NCBI GenBank assembly: GCA_900100095.1
Contig: FMTN01000017.1
Span: 1-64,000, forward strand
Direction of reading: 5' to 3'
DNA length: 64,000 nt
DNA from: Lachnospiraceae bacterium C10
Lineage (GTDB): Bacteria; Bacillota; Clostridia; Lachnospirales; Lachnospiraceae
Part shown: one piece after another, positions 16,989-25,727 of the stretch
How the letters are laid out: each line of letters begins with the position of its first letter
How positions within the stretch are numbered: the stretch's first letter is position 1
Program-made: the position numbers and the translations under genes
The notes under the pieces: generated by a model
The model's database searches: none
Told to the model about the DNA's origin: nothing
What the model saw: the letters and a program-made list of their open reading frames with translations, nothing else

Positions 16989-17030
16989 TTCAAGTCTCGC
17001 TCGCGCCAAGTCTCGCGAGCGAGACTTGAA
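16989..17030. repeat. Perfect palindromic repeat (family A, copy 1)
   Basis: A 17-base stem (TTCAAGTCTCGCTCGCG at 16989-17005 with its complement at 17014-17030) and an 8-base loop. The 31 bases at 17000-17030 recur in inverse orientation at 48977-49007. There is no T-run after it, so within the operon it may stabilise or attenuate the message rather than terminate it. Confidence 0.85.
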
Positions 17031-17047
17031 CTTATAAGAATAAACAT

Positions 17048-18205
17048 ATGATGAAAAAACTCTACTCTGTCATGGTTATATCCATGTTCATACTATTGAC
17101 GGCCTGCAGTTTTTCACAAAACGGCATGAAGCAGCAACACGCCGCCGTAAGAAAAACATCCACCCTGAAGCTTACCTATGCAAAGCAGTTTGCTGTGGAC
17201 TATTATGAGCAGGGATATGTCCATATTCGAATTGGAGACAAACAGGATTATGTTCTGATCCCTTCCGGGAAGAAGGCACAAAACCTGGGATATCCGGCGG
17301 CAACCCTCATTGACTGGGAAAAAGCGAAGAAGAGTATGTATCTTGCAGCCTCTTCCGGAATGGACCTTTTTCGCCAGTTGGACGGGCTTTCCTCCATTAC
17401 CTCCTGCAGCATGACAGCAAAAGAATATGCCGATCCGGTCATCCAAAAAGCCATTACCTCCGGCAACATTACCTATGCGGGTAAATACAGTGCTCCTGAT
17501 TATGAGAAACTTCTGAATCTGTCCACGGGACTTGCAATCGAATCCATGATGATCACCCATGCTCCAAAGATTGCAGAAGAGCTGACCCGGCTTAAGATTC
17601 CGGTTCTGGTCGAGATGTCAAGCTATGAGGCAACGCCTCTCGGACGCCTTGAATGGATCAAGCTTTACGGCGTTCTACTCGGAAAAGAAAAGCAGGCAGA
17701 TGACTTTTTTACAAAAGAAGTAAAAAAGCTGAAACATCTTCAAAACAGTCAGTTGCAGCAGCGCGCATCTTCCGATAAAAAGCCCACCGTTGCAATCTTT
17801 TACCTGTCCTCCAACGGATATGTGAATGTTCGAAAGCCGGGAGATTATATGTCAAAGATGATTGAAATGGCCAACGGAACCTACGCCTTAAACGACCTTG
17901 CCGTGCCAAACGAAAATGCCCTCTCCACGATCAACATCAACTGGGAGGATTTCTACCGGCTGGCATCGGATGCGGACATTTTAATCTACAACGGAACCAT
18001 AGACGGCGGGATTACTTCCACCGAACATCTGCTGGCAAAGAATCCGATTTTTAAAAATTTTAAAGCCGTCAAAAACAAACAACTCTGGTGCACGAACGTC
18101 AACATGTACCAGGAGAGCAGTAAAATTGTGGATGTGATATTAGACCTGCATACCATCATCGAAGGAACGACAAAGCCAACCGTCTATATCAAGCATCTGA
18201 CCTAA
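17048..18205 (+). CDS. Lipoprotein substrate-binding protein, cobalamin/siderophore type
   Basis: 385 residues with a lipoprotein signal (LLTAC, Cys20). The mature part has the two-lobe layout of helical-backbone (cluster A) periplasmic-binding proteins used for cobalamin, haem and siderophores, with segments GLSSITSCSMTAKEYADP, LEWIKLYGVLLGKEKQADDF and a C-terminal VDVILDLHTII. It sits directly before a FecCD-type permease and an ATPase and within the cobalamin-riboswitch operon, so a corrinoid, cobinamide or other cobalt tetrapyrrole is the likely ligand. Sequence alone does not separate these. Ribosome site is poor (AAGAATAA). Confidence 0.8.
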   Translation: MMKKLYSVMVISMFILLTACSFSQNGMKQQHAAVRKTSTLKLTYAKQFAVDYYEQGYVHIRIGDKQDYVLIPSGKKAQNLGYPAATLIDWEKAKKSMYLAASSGMDLFRQLDGLSSITSCSMTAKEYADPVIQKAITSGNITYAGKYSAPDYEKLLNLSTGLAIESMMITHAPKIAEELTRLKIPVLVEMSSYEATPLGRLEWIKLYGVLLGKEKQADDFFTKEVKKLKHLQNSQLQQRASSDKKPTVAIFYLSSNGYVNVRKPGDYMSKMIEMANGTYALNDLAVPNENALSTININWEDFYRLASDADILIYNGTIDGGITSTEHLLAKNPIFKNFKAVKNKQLWCTNVNMYQESSKIVDVILDLHTIIEGTTKPTVYIKHLT

Positions 18206-18218
18206 AAAAGGAGGTTTT

Positions 18219-19220
18219 GTGAAGAAACGATATGCGGTTTTCTATACACTGATTGTCCTACTGATTCTCTTTCTGGTAGGCCTTAATTTCATAACAGGAA
18301 GCACCCGCATCTCCTGGCATGAGATTGGACAAATCCTTTCTCACCAAAATACCCAGAGTGTCGAAGGTACGATTCTTCTGGATATTCGACTGCCGAGACT
18401 TCTGGCTGCCTTTTTCCTCGGAGGTGCCCTGGCTCTGTCTGGATACCTCCTGCAGGCTTTTTTTGCCAATCCCATTGCCGGCCCCTTTGTCCTTGGAATA
18501 TCATCCGGAGCCAAACTCTTCGTCGCTCTTTTGATGGTAAGTGCCGTTATGTCCGGATACATGTACGGAGCTGCTGAAATGGTTCTGGCCGCCCTGTTCG
18601 GATCTTCCCTGGCGACTGTTTTTGTCATTTTAGCTGCAAAACGCGTCGAGAACATGGCGATTCTGATGGTGACTGGCGTTATGATCGGCTATATCTGCTC
18701 CTCCGTTACAGAACTATTGGTATCCTTTGCCAATGATTCAAACATTGTAAACCTTCACAACTGGTCAATGGGAACCTTCTCCTCCATCTCATGGAAACAG
18801 GTTCGCATCTTCATTCCCGTTGTCCTGGTGGGGCTTATAATCTCCATCCTTCTTTCAAAAGAGATTGAAGCCTACCTGTATGGCGAGATGTACGCCAAAA
18901 GCGTTGGAATGCAGGTCCGGCTCTTTCGCATCCTTTTGATTGCACTTTCGTCGGTTTTATCCGCAACGGTGACAGCCTTTGCCGGCCCGATCTCCTTTGT
19001 GGGAATTGCGGTTCCACATCTGGTTCGACAGAGTTTTCGCACCACAAAGCCCCTAATCATGATTACGGCATCCTTTTTAGGAGGGGGCGCCTTCTGTCTT
19101 GGCTGTGATCTGCTGGCAAGAGAGCTCTTCGCACCAATGGAGCTTTCTATCAGTACCATTACTGCCATTTTAGGAGCCCCGGTTGTAATATCGTTACTTA
19201 TAAAAAGGAAGGGAGGGTGA
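18219..19220 (+). CDS. FecCD/BtuC-family ABC permease
   Basis: 333 residues starting at GTG 18219, 5 bases after AAGGAGG. About ten membrane helices with the family segments LDIRLPRLLAAFFLGGALALSG and GPISFVGIAVPHLVR. In this family two copies form the translocation pore. There is only one permease gene here, so a homodimer is expected. It starts 13 bases after the binding protein stop and overlaps the ATPase by 4 bases. Confidence 0.92.
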   Translation: MKKRYAVFYTLIVLLILFLVGLNFITGSTRISWHEIGQILSHQNTQSVEGTILLDIRLPRLLAAFFLGGALALSGYLLQAFFANPIAGPFVLGISSGAKLFVALLMVSAVMSGYMYGAAEMVLAALFGSSLATVFVILAAKRVENMAILMVTGVMIGYICSSVTELLVSFANDSNIVNLHNWSMGTFSSISWKQVRIFIPVVLVGLIISILLSKEIEAYLYGEMYAKSVGMQVRLFRILLIALSSVLSATVTAFAGPISFVGIAVPHLVRQSFRTTKPLIMITASFLGGGAFCLGCDLLARELFAPMELSISTITAILGAPVVISLLIKRKGG

Positions 19221-19987
19221 GCTTTGTGTTAAAGACCATTGATCTGGCCATCGGTTATCAAAAGAAAACACTGCTGCGCGACTTATCGCTGGAACTGAAA
19301 AAAGGCGAGATTATCGCTGTCATCGGTCCTAACGGCTGTGGTAAGTCCACCCTGCTTAAGACCATATCCGGCCTGATTGACCCCCTTCAGGGCAGCGTCT
19401 ACCTTGAAGGAAACAACATGCGGCAGCTGGCAAGAAAAGAGCTGGCACGTACCATGTCCGTTATGATGACGGAGCGTAAACCCATGGGCTATACGACCTG
19501 CTATGACATTGTAAGCATCGGACGCTTTCCCTACACCAACCGTATGGGAACCCTGTCCGAAGATGACCATACCATCATAAGAAAGGCCATGGAGACAACC
19601 GGTTCTACCGGTTTAAAGGATCATCCCTTTCATCAGATCAGCGACGGACAGAAGCAGCGCGTCCTGCTCGCAAGGGCACTGGTCCAAAACCCGAAGATTA
19701 TGATTTTAGATGAACCCACCAGCTACCTTGATATCGGTTATAAGATCGAACTGCTGCATATCCTTCGTTCCCTTGCAAGAGAGAAGGACATTACCATTCT
19801 CCTGTCCATGCACGAGCTGGAACTGGTAAGAAACATTGCCGACAAGGTCATCTGCCTTCCCTCCGATGGAACGAAGGTTGTGGTGGGAACCGTCGATCAG
19901 GTTCTGACCGAGCAGTATATTGAAGAACTGTTTCATATCCCAAAGGGACAGTTCCGGGAGATTTATCAATGGAAACAAAATTTATAA
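19217..19987 (+). CDS. ABC transporter ATPase for the cobalamin-type importer
   Basis: 256 residues. Walker [10 protein letters not shown], a signature ISDGQKQRV (Asp replaces the usual first Gly of LSGGQ), Walker [13 protein letters not shown] and the switch His in LLSMHEL. The FepC/BtuD type partner of FecCD permeases. GTG at 19217 overlaps the permease stop; GTG 19226 is an alternative. The end overlaps cbiP by 19 bases, showing translational coupling between uptake and synthesis genes. Confidence 0.9.
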   Translation: MSFVLKTIDLAIGYQKKTLLRDLSLELKKGEIIAVIGPNGCGKSTLLKTISGLIDPLQGSVYLEGNNMRQLARKELARTMSVMMTERKPMGYTTCYDIVSIGRFPYTNRMGTLSEDDHTIIRKAMETTGSTGLKDHPFHQISDGQKQRVLLARALVQNPKIMILDEPTSYLDIGYKIELLHILRSLAREKDITILLSMHELELVRNIADKVICLPSDGTKVVVGTVDQVLTEQYIEELFHIPKGQFREIYQWKQNL

Positions 19988-21468
19988 TGGTACAGGGAAC
20001 CATGTCAAGTGCCGGCAAAAGCCTCCTGGTGGCAGGTCTTTGTCGTATTTTCAGACAGGACGGCTATCGGGTCAGTCCCTTTAAGTCCCAGAATATGGCC
20101 CTGAATTCCTTTATCACAGAGGACGGACTGGAAATGGGCAGGGCACAGGTCATGCAGGCAGAAGCCGCCGGTATTTCTCCAAGTGTCTACATGAATCCGA
20201 TCCTTTTAAAGCCGACGGATCACTACGGTTCCCAGGTTATTGTGAATGGAAAAGTGCTCGCAAATATGCCGGCCAGGGAGTATTTTAACTATAAGAAGAA
20301 TCTTCTTCCCGATATTCTTCATGCCATAGACCGGTTAAAGGAGACCTCGGATATCATCGTGATCGAAGGAGCCGGATCCCCGGCCGAGATCAACTTAAAG
20401 CAGCACGATATCGTAAATATGGGCATGGCAAAACTTGTGGATGCCCCGGTCCTTTTGGTCGGCGATATTGACCGGGGCGGCGTATTCGCCCAGCTCTACG
20501 GAACCGTTCAGCTTCTCGAAGAAGATGAGAGGGCGCGCATCAAAGGCCTTATCATCAATAAGTTCCGTGGAGATAAGACCATCCTCGATCCCGGAATTGA
20601 AATGCTAGAAGAACGTTGCCACATTCCTGTCACAGGAGTGGTTCCCTACATGGATCTGCATGTGGATGACGAAGATTCACTGACACCGCGGTTTGGGCAA
20701 AGGACGAAAGGGCACATACGACTTGCCGTCGTCCATCTTCCGCATATTTCGAACTTTACGGACTTCTCTGCCTTTGACCAGATTCCGGAATTTCAGGTGG
20801 ACTATGTCAATCGGCCTGCAGCGATAGACAACGCGGATCTTGTGATCCTGCCCGGAAGCAAAAACACCATGGCTGATATGGAGTGGCTGAGAGAAACCGG
20901 CATGGACACAGCCATTGTATCCTATGCAAAGGAAAACCGCCCCGTTCTTGGAATCTGCGGCGGTTATCAGATGCTTGGTGAGGTCATCAGCGACCCCACC
21001 GGCGTTGAACAAAAGGGAGAGGTGCGTGGCCTTGGTCTTCTTCCTGTCACAACTGTTTTAACCGGGCAAAAAAGGCGCTGCCAGATCCGCGGCAGATTTC
21101 TTGTGGACAGGGGAAATCTTCAGGAACTTCATTCCATCGAATACGAAGGCTATGAAATTCACATGGGACAAACCACTCCGCTGGAGAACCTTCCATTTTT
21201 TACAGAAAACGAAAGTGGATACTATAAGGACAATGTCTATGGAACCTACATCCACGGGTTGTTTGACCGGGGGGATGTGCTAAAAGCCTTAGCCTGCATT
21301 CTTGCCAAAAGAAAAGGGATTTCTTTGGATCTTACCTCCGTCATCGACCAGATGGAATGGAAGAACAAAGAGTATGACCGTTTGGCCGCGACACTACGCC
21401 AGTACCTGCAAATGGATGCAATTTATCAAATGATGGGGATAGAACCGGATGAAAATCGAACAGATTAA
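19969..21468 (+). CDS. cbiP: Cobyric acid synthase
   Basis: 499 residues, the usual length. An N-terminal P-loop-like amidoligase domain ([17 protein letters not shown], residues 7-25) and a C-terminal class I glutamine amidotransferase-like domain with the Cys nucleophile in [13 protein letters not shown] and a His in YIHGLFDRG. It amidates four side chains of cobyrinic acid a,c-diamide, ATP and glutamine dependent. It overlaps the ATPase gene by 19 bases and cbiC by 20. Confidence 0.95.
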   Translation: METKFIMVQGTMSSAGKSLLVAGLCRIFRQDGYRVSPFKSQNMALNSFITEDGLEMGRAQVMQAEAAGISPSVYMNPILLKPTDHYGSQVIVNGKVLANMPAREYFNYKKNLLPDILHAIDRLKETSDIIVIEGAGSPAEINLKQHDIVNMGMAKLVDAPVLLVGDIDRGGVFAQLYGTVQLLEEDERARIKGLIINKFRGDKTILDPGIEMLEERCHIPVTGVVPYMDLHVDDEDSLTPRFGQRTKGHIRLAVVHLPHISNFTDFSAFDQIPEFQVDYVNRPAAIDNADLVILPGSKNTMADMEWLRETGMDTAIVSYAKENRPVLGICGGYQMLGEVISDPTGVEQKGEVRGLGLLPVTTVLTGQKRRCQIRGRFLVDRGNLQELHSIEYEGYEIHMGQTTPLENLPFFTENESGYYKDNVYGTYIHGLFDRGDVLKALACILAKRKGISLDLTSVIDQMEWKNKEYDRLAATLRQYLQMDAIYQMMGIEPDENRTD

Positions 21469-22090
21469 ACCAACGGAAATTGAACAGAAAAGTTTTGCGA
21501 TCATAACCGAGGAGCTGGAGCAAAAGGGACTCGTCCTTGATGCAGACAAAGCGTTTTTGATCAAGCGCTGTATCCATACCACGGCCGATTTTGATTATGC
21601 GAAAACCATGGCATTTTCAGATCGCGCCATACCGATCATGGCGGATCTGATCAGGCAGAAGGCTACCATTGTAACCGACACCAATATGGCATTGTCCGGT
21701 ATCAATAAGAAGACCCTTTTAGAATATGGCGGAAGTGCCAAGTGCTTCATGTCAGACCCTGCTGTGATGGAAGAGGCCAAGCAGCGCGGCATTACAAGAG
21801 CAACCGTCAGCATGGAGTATGCTGCCAAACTTCCCGGCAAGGTGATTTATGCAATCGGGAATGCCCCAACCGCTCTGCTGTCTCTAAAAGAAATGATGGA
21901 TAACACCTCTTACCGGCCTGACTTCATCATCGGAGTTCCGGTGGGCTTTGTGAATGTCATTGCGGCCAAGGAAGAGATCATGACAACGGATGTACCTTAT
22001 ATCATCAACACCGGTCGCAAGGGCGGAAGCAATGTGGCAGCAGCGATCTGCAATGCTGTCTTATATGAGATGAAAAAGGGGAACCTGTAA
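21449..22090 (+). CDS. cbiC: Cobalt-precorrin-8 methylmutase
   Basis: 213 residues. [14 protein letters not shown] contains the catalytic His of the CbiC/CobH family, and [12 protein letters not shown] and [12 protein letters not shown] are conserved. It moves the C-11 methyl to C-12, giving cobyrinic acid. It starts inside cbiP and its stop overlaps the cbiD start by one base, so the genes are tightly coupled. Confidence 0.95.
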   Translation: MKIEQIKPTEIEQKSFAIITEELEQKGLVLDADKAFLIKRCIHTTADFDYAKTMAFSDRAIPIMADLIRQKATIVTDTNMALSGINKKTLLEYGGSAKCFMSDPAVMEEAKQRGITRATVSMEYAAKLPGKVIYAIGNAPTALLSLKEMMDNTSYRPDFIIGVPVGFVNVIAAKEEIMTTDVPYIINTGRKGGSNVAAAICNAVLYEMKKGNL

Positions 22091-23220
22091 TGGCATACTA
22101 TTTCACCACAGGAAGCTGCAGCGCCGCTGCCGCCAAAGCCGCTGCCTATATACTCTTATCCGGACAGAAAAAGGCGAGCATTGTGATAACGACCCCAAAG
22201 GGGATCGATTTTCACGCCGAGCTGCTGAATATAAACATTCGGGAGGATCAGGTCAGCTGCGGTGTCTTAAAAGACGGCGGAGAGGATCCGGACGTAACCA
22301 CCGGTTTTATCATAACCGCCACGGTATCCTACCTGCCGGATCATGACCTGAGAGAAACCAAAGCAAAGGACTGTCCCCACATTCAAATCGACGGAGGAGA
22401 GGGCGTTGGCCGCGTCCATCGCCCGGGCCTTGACCAGCCGGTGGGAAATGCAGCCATTAACTCTGTTCCCCGACAGATGATTCAGCGGGAAGTCCGGGAG
22501 GTGATGAACCTTTTTGACTGCCACCGTTCCCTTAAGGTTATCATATCTGTCCCGGGTGGAGAAAAGCTTGCCAAAAGAACCTTTAACCCGCGGCTTGGAA
22601 TCGAAGGGGGCATCTCCATCCTTGGTACAAGCGGAATTGTGGAGCCTATGAGTACGAAAGCTCTTCTGGATACCATCCGTGTTCAGCTTCACCAAAAGCA
22701 TGTCCTCGGGAAGAAAAAGCTTGTGATCTCCCCCGGAAATTACGGTCTGGACTTCATGCGAGCCACCTACGGTTATGATCTGGAAGAAGCGGTAAAATGT
22801 TCCAATTACATCGGAGAGACCCTGGAAATTGTCGCCTCGGAACAGTTCACTCATGTTCTTCTCTGCGGACATATCGGAAAACTGGTCAAACTTGCCGGCG
22901 GCATTATGAATACCCATTCCGCCGAGGCCGATTGCCGGATTGAACTTATGGTCAATGCAGCCCTTGCTGTGGGCCTTCCTGTTCCGATGCTTAGGAAAAT
23001 GCAGGAATGTATTTCCACCGATGCCGCCTATCAGATTCTTGTCGATGCGAATCTCACCGGCGAATTTATGGATTATCTGATCCGTAAGATCAAATTTTAT
23101 CTGGATAAAAGAGCCGCCGGACGATTTACGATCGAATGTATTGTTTTTTCCAATGAATTCGGTCTCATGGGAAAAACAGCCGGTGCCGACCAATTATTAA
23201 AGGAGCTGAAAGATGAATAA
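22090..23220 (+). CDS. cbiD: Cobalt-precorrin-5B C1-methyltransferase
   Basis: 376 residues. YYFTTGSCSAAAAKAAAYIL at the N-terminus, DGGEDPDVTTG and the GGEGVGRVHRPGL segment are CbiD hallmarks. It methylates C-1 in the anaerobic pathway and has no aerobic counterpart, so its presence marks this as the cobalt-early route. Overlaps cbiF by 8 bases. Confidence 0.95.
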   Translation: MAYYFTTGSCSAAAAKAAAYILLSGQKKASIVITTPKGIDFHAELLNINIREDQVSCGVLKDGGEDPDVTTGFIITATVSYLPDHDLRETKAKDCPHIQIDGGEGVGRVHRPGLDQPVGNAAINSVPRQMIQREVREVMNLFDCHRSLKVIISVPGGEKLAKRTFNPRLGIEGGISILGTSGIVEPMSTKALLDTIRVQLHQKHVLGKKKLVISPGNYGLDFMRATYGYDLEEAVKCSNYIGETLEIVASEQFTHVLLCGHIGKLVKLAGGIMNTHSAEADCRIELMVNAALAVGLPVPMLRKMQECISTDAAYQILVDANLTGEFMDYLIRKIKFYLDKRAAGRFTIECIVFSNEFGLMGKTAGADQLLKELKDE

Positions 23221-23983
23221 AAAGGGAATCGTCCATTTCGTTGGAGCAGGGTGCGGAAGCAAGGATCTGATTACGGTCCGGGGTGCCAATCTTCTTAAGG
23301 AATGCGACAGTGTAATCTATGCCGGTTCGCTGGTCAATCCGGAACTTCTTGCCTATTGCCCGACAGCGGATGTGTATAACAGTGCCTATATGACGCTGGA
23401 GGAAATCATCGAACAGATGCAAAAGGATGTGGCCAATAACCGCTCCGTGGTGCGTCTTCACACCGGAGATCCAAGCCTTTACGGAGCGATACGGGAACAG
23501 ATGGATGCACTCCGCCAACTGCATATTCCCTATGACAGTTGTCCCGGTGTCAGTGCCTGCTTTGGAGCGGCTGCCAGCATGAATCTGGAATATACCCTTC
23601 CGGGAATTTCACAGTCGCTGATTATAACCCGAATGGAGGGGCGAACCGCTGTACCGGCCGGAGAGAGCATTGAAAGTTTCGCCGCCCACGAAGCCACCAT
23701 GGCAATCTACTTGAGTGCTTCCATGTTAGAAGAATTGTCCCGCCGGCTGATAAAGGGCGGATACCCGGCGAATACCCCGGCTGCCATTGTCTACAAGGCC
23801 AGCTGGCCGGAGGAGCAGATCTATTCCTGCACCGTAGAACGCCTTGCCGCCACAGGAAAAGAGCATGGCATTACAAAGACAGCACTGATTCTGGTGGGAA
23901 AGGCGCTGGATACCTGCGACTATGAAACTTCCAGACTGTATGCTGCTGATTTTTCTACCGAATACCGGAGAGCTGATGTATGA
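23213..23983 (+). CDS. cbiF: Cobalt-precorrin-4 C11-methyltransferase
   Basis: 256 residues, tetrapyrrole (corrin/porphyrin) methylase fold. VHFVGAGCGSKDLITVRG binds SAM, and YAGSLVNPELLAYC plus HTGDPSLYGA are typical of CbiF/CobM. It uses SAM to methylate C-11. Overlaps cbiD by 8 bases and cbiG by 4. No sign of damage. Confidence 0.95.
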   Translation: MNKKGIVHFVGAGCGSKDLITVRGANLLKECDSVIYAGSLVNPELLAYCPTADVYNSAYMTLEEIIEQMQKDVANNRSVVRLHTGDPSLYGAIREQMDALRQLHIPYDSCPGVSACFGAAASMNLEYTLPGISQSLIITRMEGRTAVPAGESIESFAAHEATMAIYLSASMLEELSRRLIKGGYPANTPAAIVYKASWPEEQIYSCTVERLAATGKEHGITKTALILVGKALDTCDYETSRLYAADFSTEYRRADV

Positions 23984-25005
23984 TTCTTGGAATTTGCGCA
24001 TTTACCCCCGGAGGAAGAGTCCTGCAACAGACCATCCTTGACCTCTTCCCGGAGGAAGTATTTGATATAAGAAAAAAAGAAGAAACTCTGTCTGACTGGG
24101 CCCATCGATGCTTCACCCTCCATGCACCCCTTCTTTTTATCGGGGCCTGCGGAATTGCTGTCCGCGCCATTGCGCCCTATGTATCGGATAAACTGTCTGA
24201 CCCTCCGGTGATTGTGCTCGACGAGGCCGGAGAACATGTCATCCCCATCCTGTCCGGGCATATGGGCGGAGGAAATGAACTTGCAAAGGTCCTGTCCTGT
24301 CGTCTGAAGCAACGGGCAGGTTATCCGGCCGAAGCGGTCATCACCACAGCAACGGATGTAGCCCATACTTTTTCCGTGGACGTCTTCGCAAAAAAGAATG
24401 GATTTACCATTGTAAACCGACAGGGCATTCAGAAGATATCACAAAAGGTTCTTATGAACCGTCCCGTTACCCTTGGCATAGCCAACAGCATTTCCTATGA
24501 AAGGGAACAGATTCCGCCACTGTTTACACTGGTACAAAATGGCATAGATCCCGTTGACCTGTGGATTAAAGGCTACGGGGATGCATCCCGAAATGCCCTC
24601 CTGACCTTAGAAGCGAAGGAGTATGTGCTCGGGATTGGCTGTAAGAAAAACACGCCACAGGAAAAAATAAACGAACTTGTCACAGCACATCATGTGGATC
24701 TGTCCCGGGTCTTTTCGGTTGCAAGCATTGACTTAAAGGCAAAAGAATACGGGCTGTTGGCTTTTTGCCAGAGGAATCACCTTCCGCTGCGTACCTATTC
24801 CTCCGCTGAATTAAAACCGGCAGATGCCGACTTTGCACAATCGGAATTTGTAGCACACATTACCGGTGTGGGAAATGTCTGCGAGAGCGCAGCGGCAACC
24901 GAAGCCAAAGAGGGATATCAGATGCTTCTGCCAAAGACGGTAGGAGACGGAGTAACCTTAGCCATAGCCAAAAGAAAGGTGACGATTACAACATGGGAAA
25001 CGTAA
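23980..25005 (+). CDS. cbiG: Cobalt-precorrin-5A hydrolase
   Basis: 341 residues covering the N-terminal (FIGACGIAVRAIAPYV, LSGHMGGGNELAK), middle and C-terminal (VLGIGCKKNTPQEKI) parts of CbiG. The enzyme opens the delta-lactone and releases the C-20 carbon as acetaldehyde, a step specific to the anaerobic route. It overlaps both neighbours by a few bases. Confidence 0.95.
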   Translation: MILGICAFTPGGRVLQQTILDLFPEEVFDIRKKEETLSDWAHRCFTLHAPLLFIGACGIAVRAIAPYVSDKLSDPPVIVLDEAGEHVIPILSGHMGGGNELAKVLSCRLKQRAGYPAEAVITTATDVAHTFSVDVFAKKNGFTIVNRQGIQKISQKVLMNRPVTLGIANSISYEREQIPPLFTLVQNGIDPVDLWIKGYGDASRNALLTLEAKEYVLGIGCKKNTPQEKINELVTAHHVDLSRVFSVASIDLKAKEYGLLAFCQRNHLPLRTYSSAELKPADADFAQSEFVAHITGVGNVCESAAATEAKEGYQMLLPKTVGDGVTLAIAKRKVTITTWET

Positions 25006-25727
25006 TTTATATCATCGGAATCGGACCGGGAGATATCTCTTTCATGAGCGATAAAGCCAGAGAGGCCATAGAACAAAGTGATGTGGTTGTGGGTTATACC
25101 GTCTATGTGGAGCTGATCAAACCGCACTTTCCGGAGAAGCAATTCCGGACCACCGGAATGAAACAGGAGATTGCAAGATGCCATCTATGCTATGAACTTG
25201 CCGGGCAGGGACTGACCGTTGCATTGATCTGCAGCGGAGATGCGGGCGTCTATGGCATGGCTTCCCCGATGTACGAATTATCCGGGGAATATCCCGATAC
25301 CCGTCTGATGGTCATTCCCGGCATCACAGCAGCAAACAGTGGCGCCGCACTTCTTGGCGCTCCTCTTAACCACGATTACTGTCTGATCAGCTTAAGTGAT
25401 TTGATGACCCCCTGGGAAGTTATCGAGCGCCGCCTTCGTTCTGCCATCTTAGGAGACTTTGCCATTGTGCTTTACAATCCCTCCTCCCGGAAGCGGAGTG
25501 ACTATCTGAAAAAAGCCTGCGACATTATGCTCGATGCCGGAGCCAAAGGAACCAGAGCCTGCGGCTATGTGGAAAATATCGGCAGGGAGCAGACCAGGCA
25601 GGAGGTACTGACCCTTGATCAGCTTCGGGAGACCAGGGTGAATATGTTTACGACCGTTTTTATTGGAAATTCCCAATCCTATCTTAAGGACGGACACCTT
25701 ATTACAAAGCGCGGGTATCAGCTATGA
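24993..25727 (+). CDS. cbiH: Cobalt-precorrin-3B C17-methyltransferase
   Basis: 244 residues of the tetrapyrrole methylase fold. IIGIGPGDISFMSDKAREAI at the N-terminus and ICSGDAGVYGMASPMYEL are typical of CbiH/CobJ. It methylates C-17 with ring contraction. Overlaps cbiG by 13 bases and the cbiJ-E-T fusion by 4. Not to be confused with CbiL, which I did not find. Confidence 0.93.
   Translation: MGNVIYIIGIGPGDISFMSDKAREAIEQSDVVVGYTVYVELIKPHFPEKQFRTTGMKQEIARCHLCYELAGQGLTVALICSGDAGVYGMASPMYELSGEYPDTRLMVIPGITAANSGAALLGAPLNHDYCLISLSDLMTPWEVIERRLRSAILGDFAIVLYNPSSRKRSDYLKKACDIMLDAGAKGTRACGYVENIGREQTRQEVLTLDQLRETRVNMFTTVFIGNSQSYLKDGHLITKRGYQL

Noticed and set aside
22267-23193. Long minus-strand frame antisense to cbiD
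   Set aside because: It is a shadow of cbiD; its residues have no family pattern and no ribosome site.
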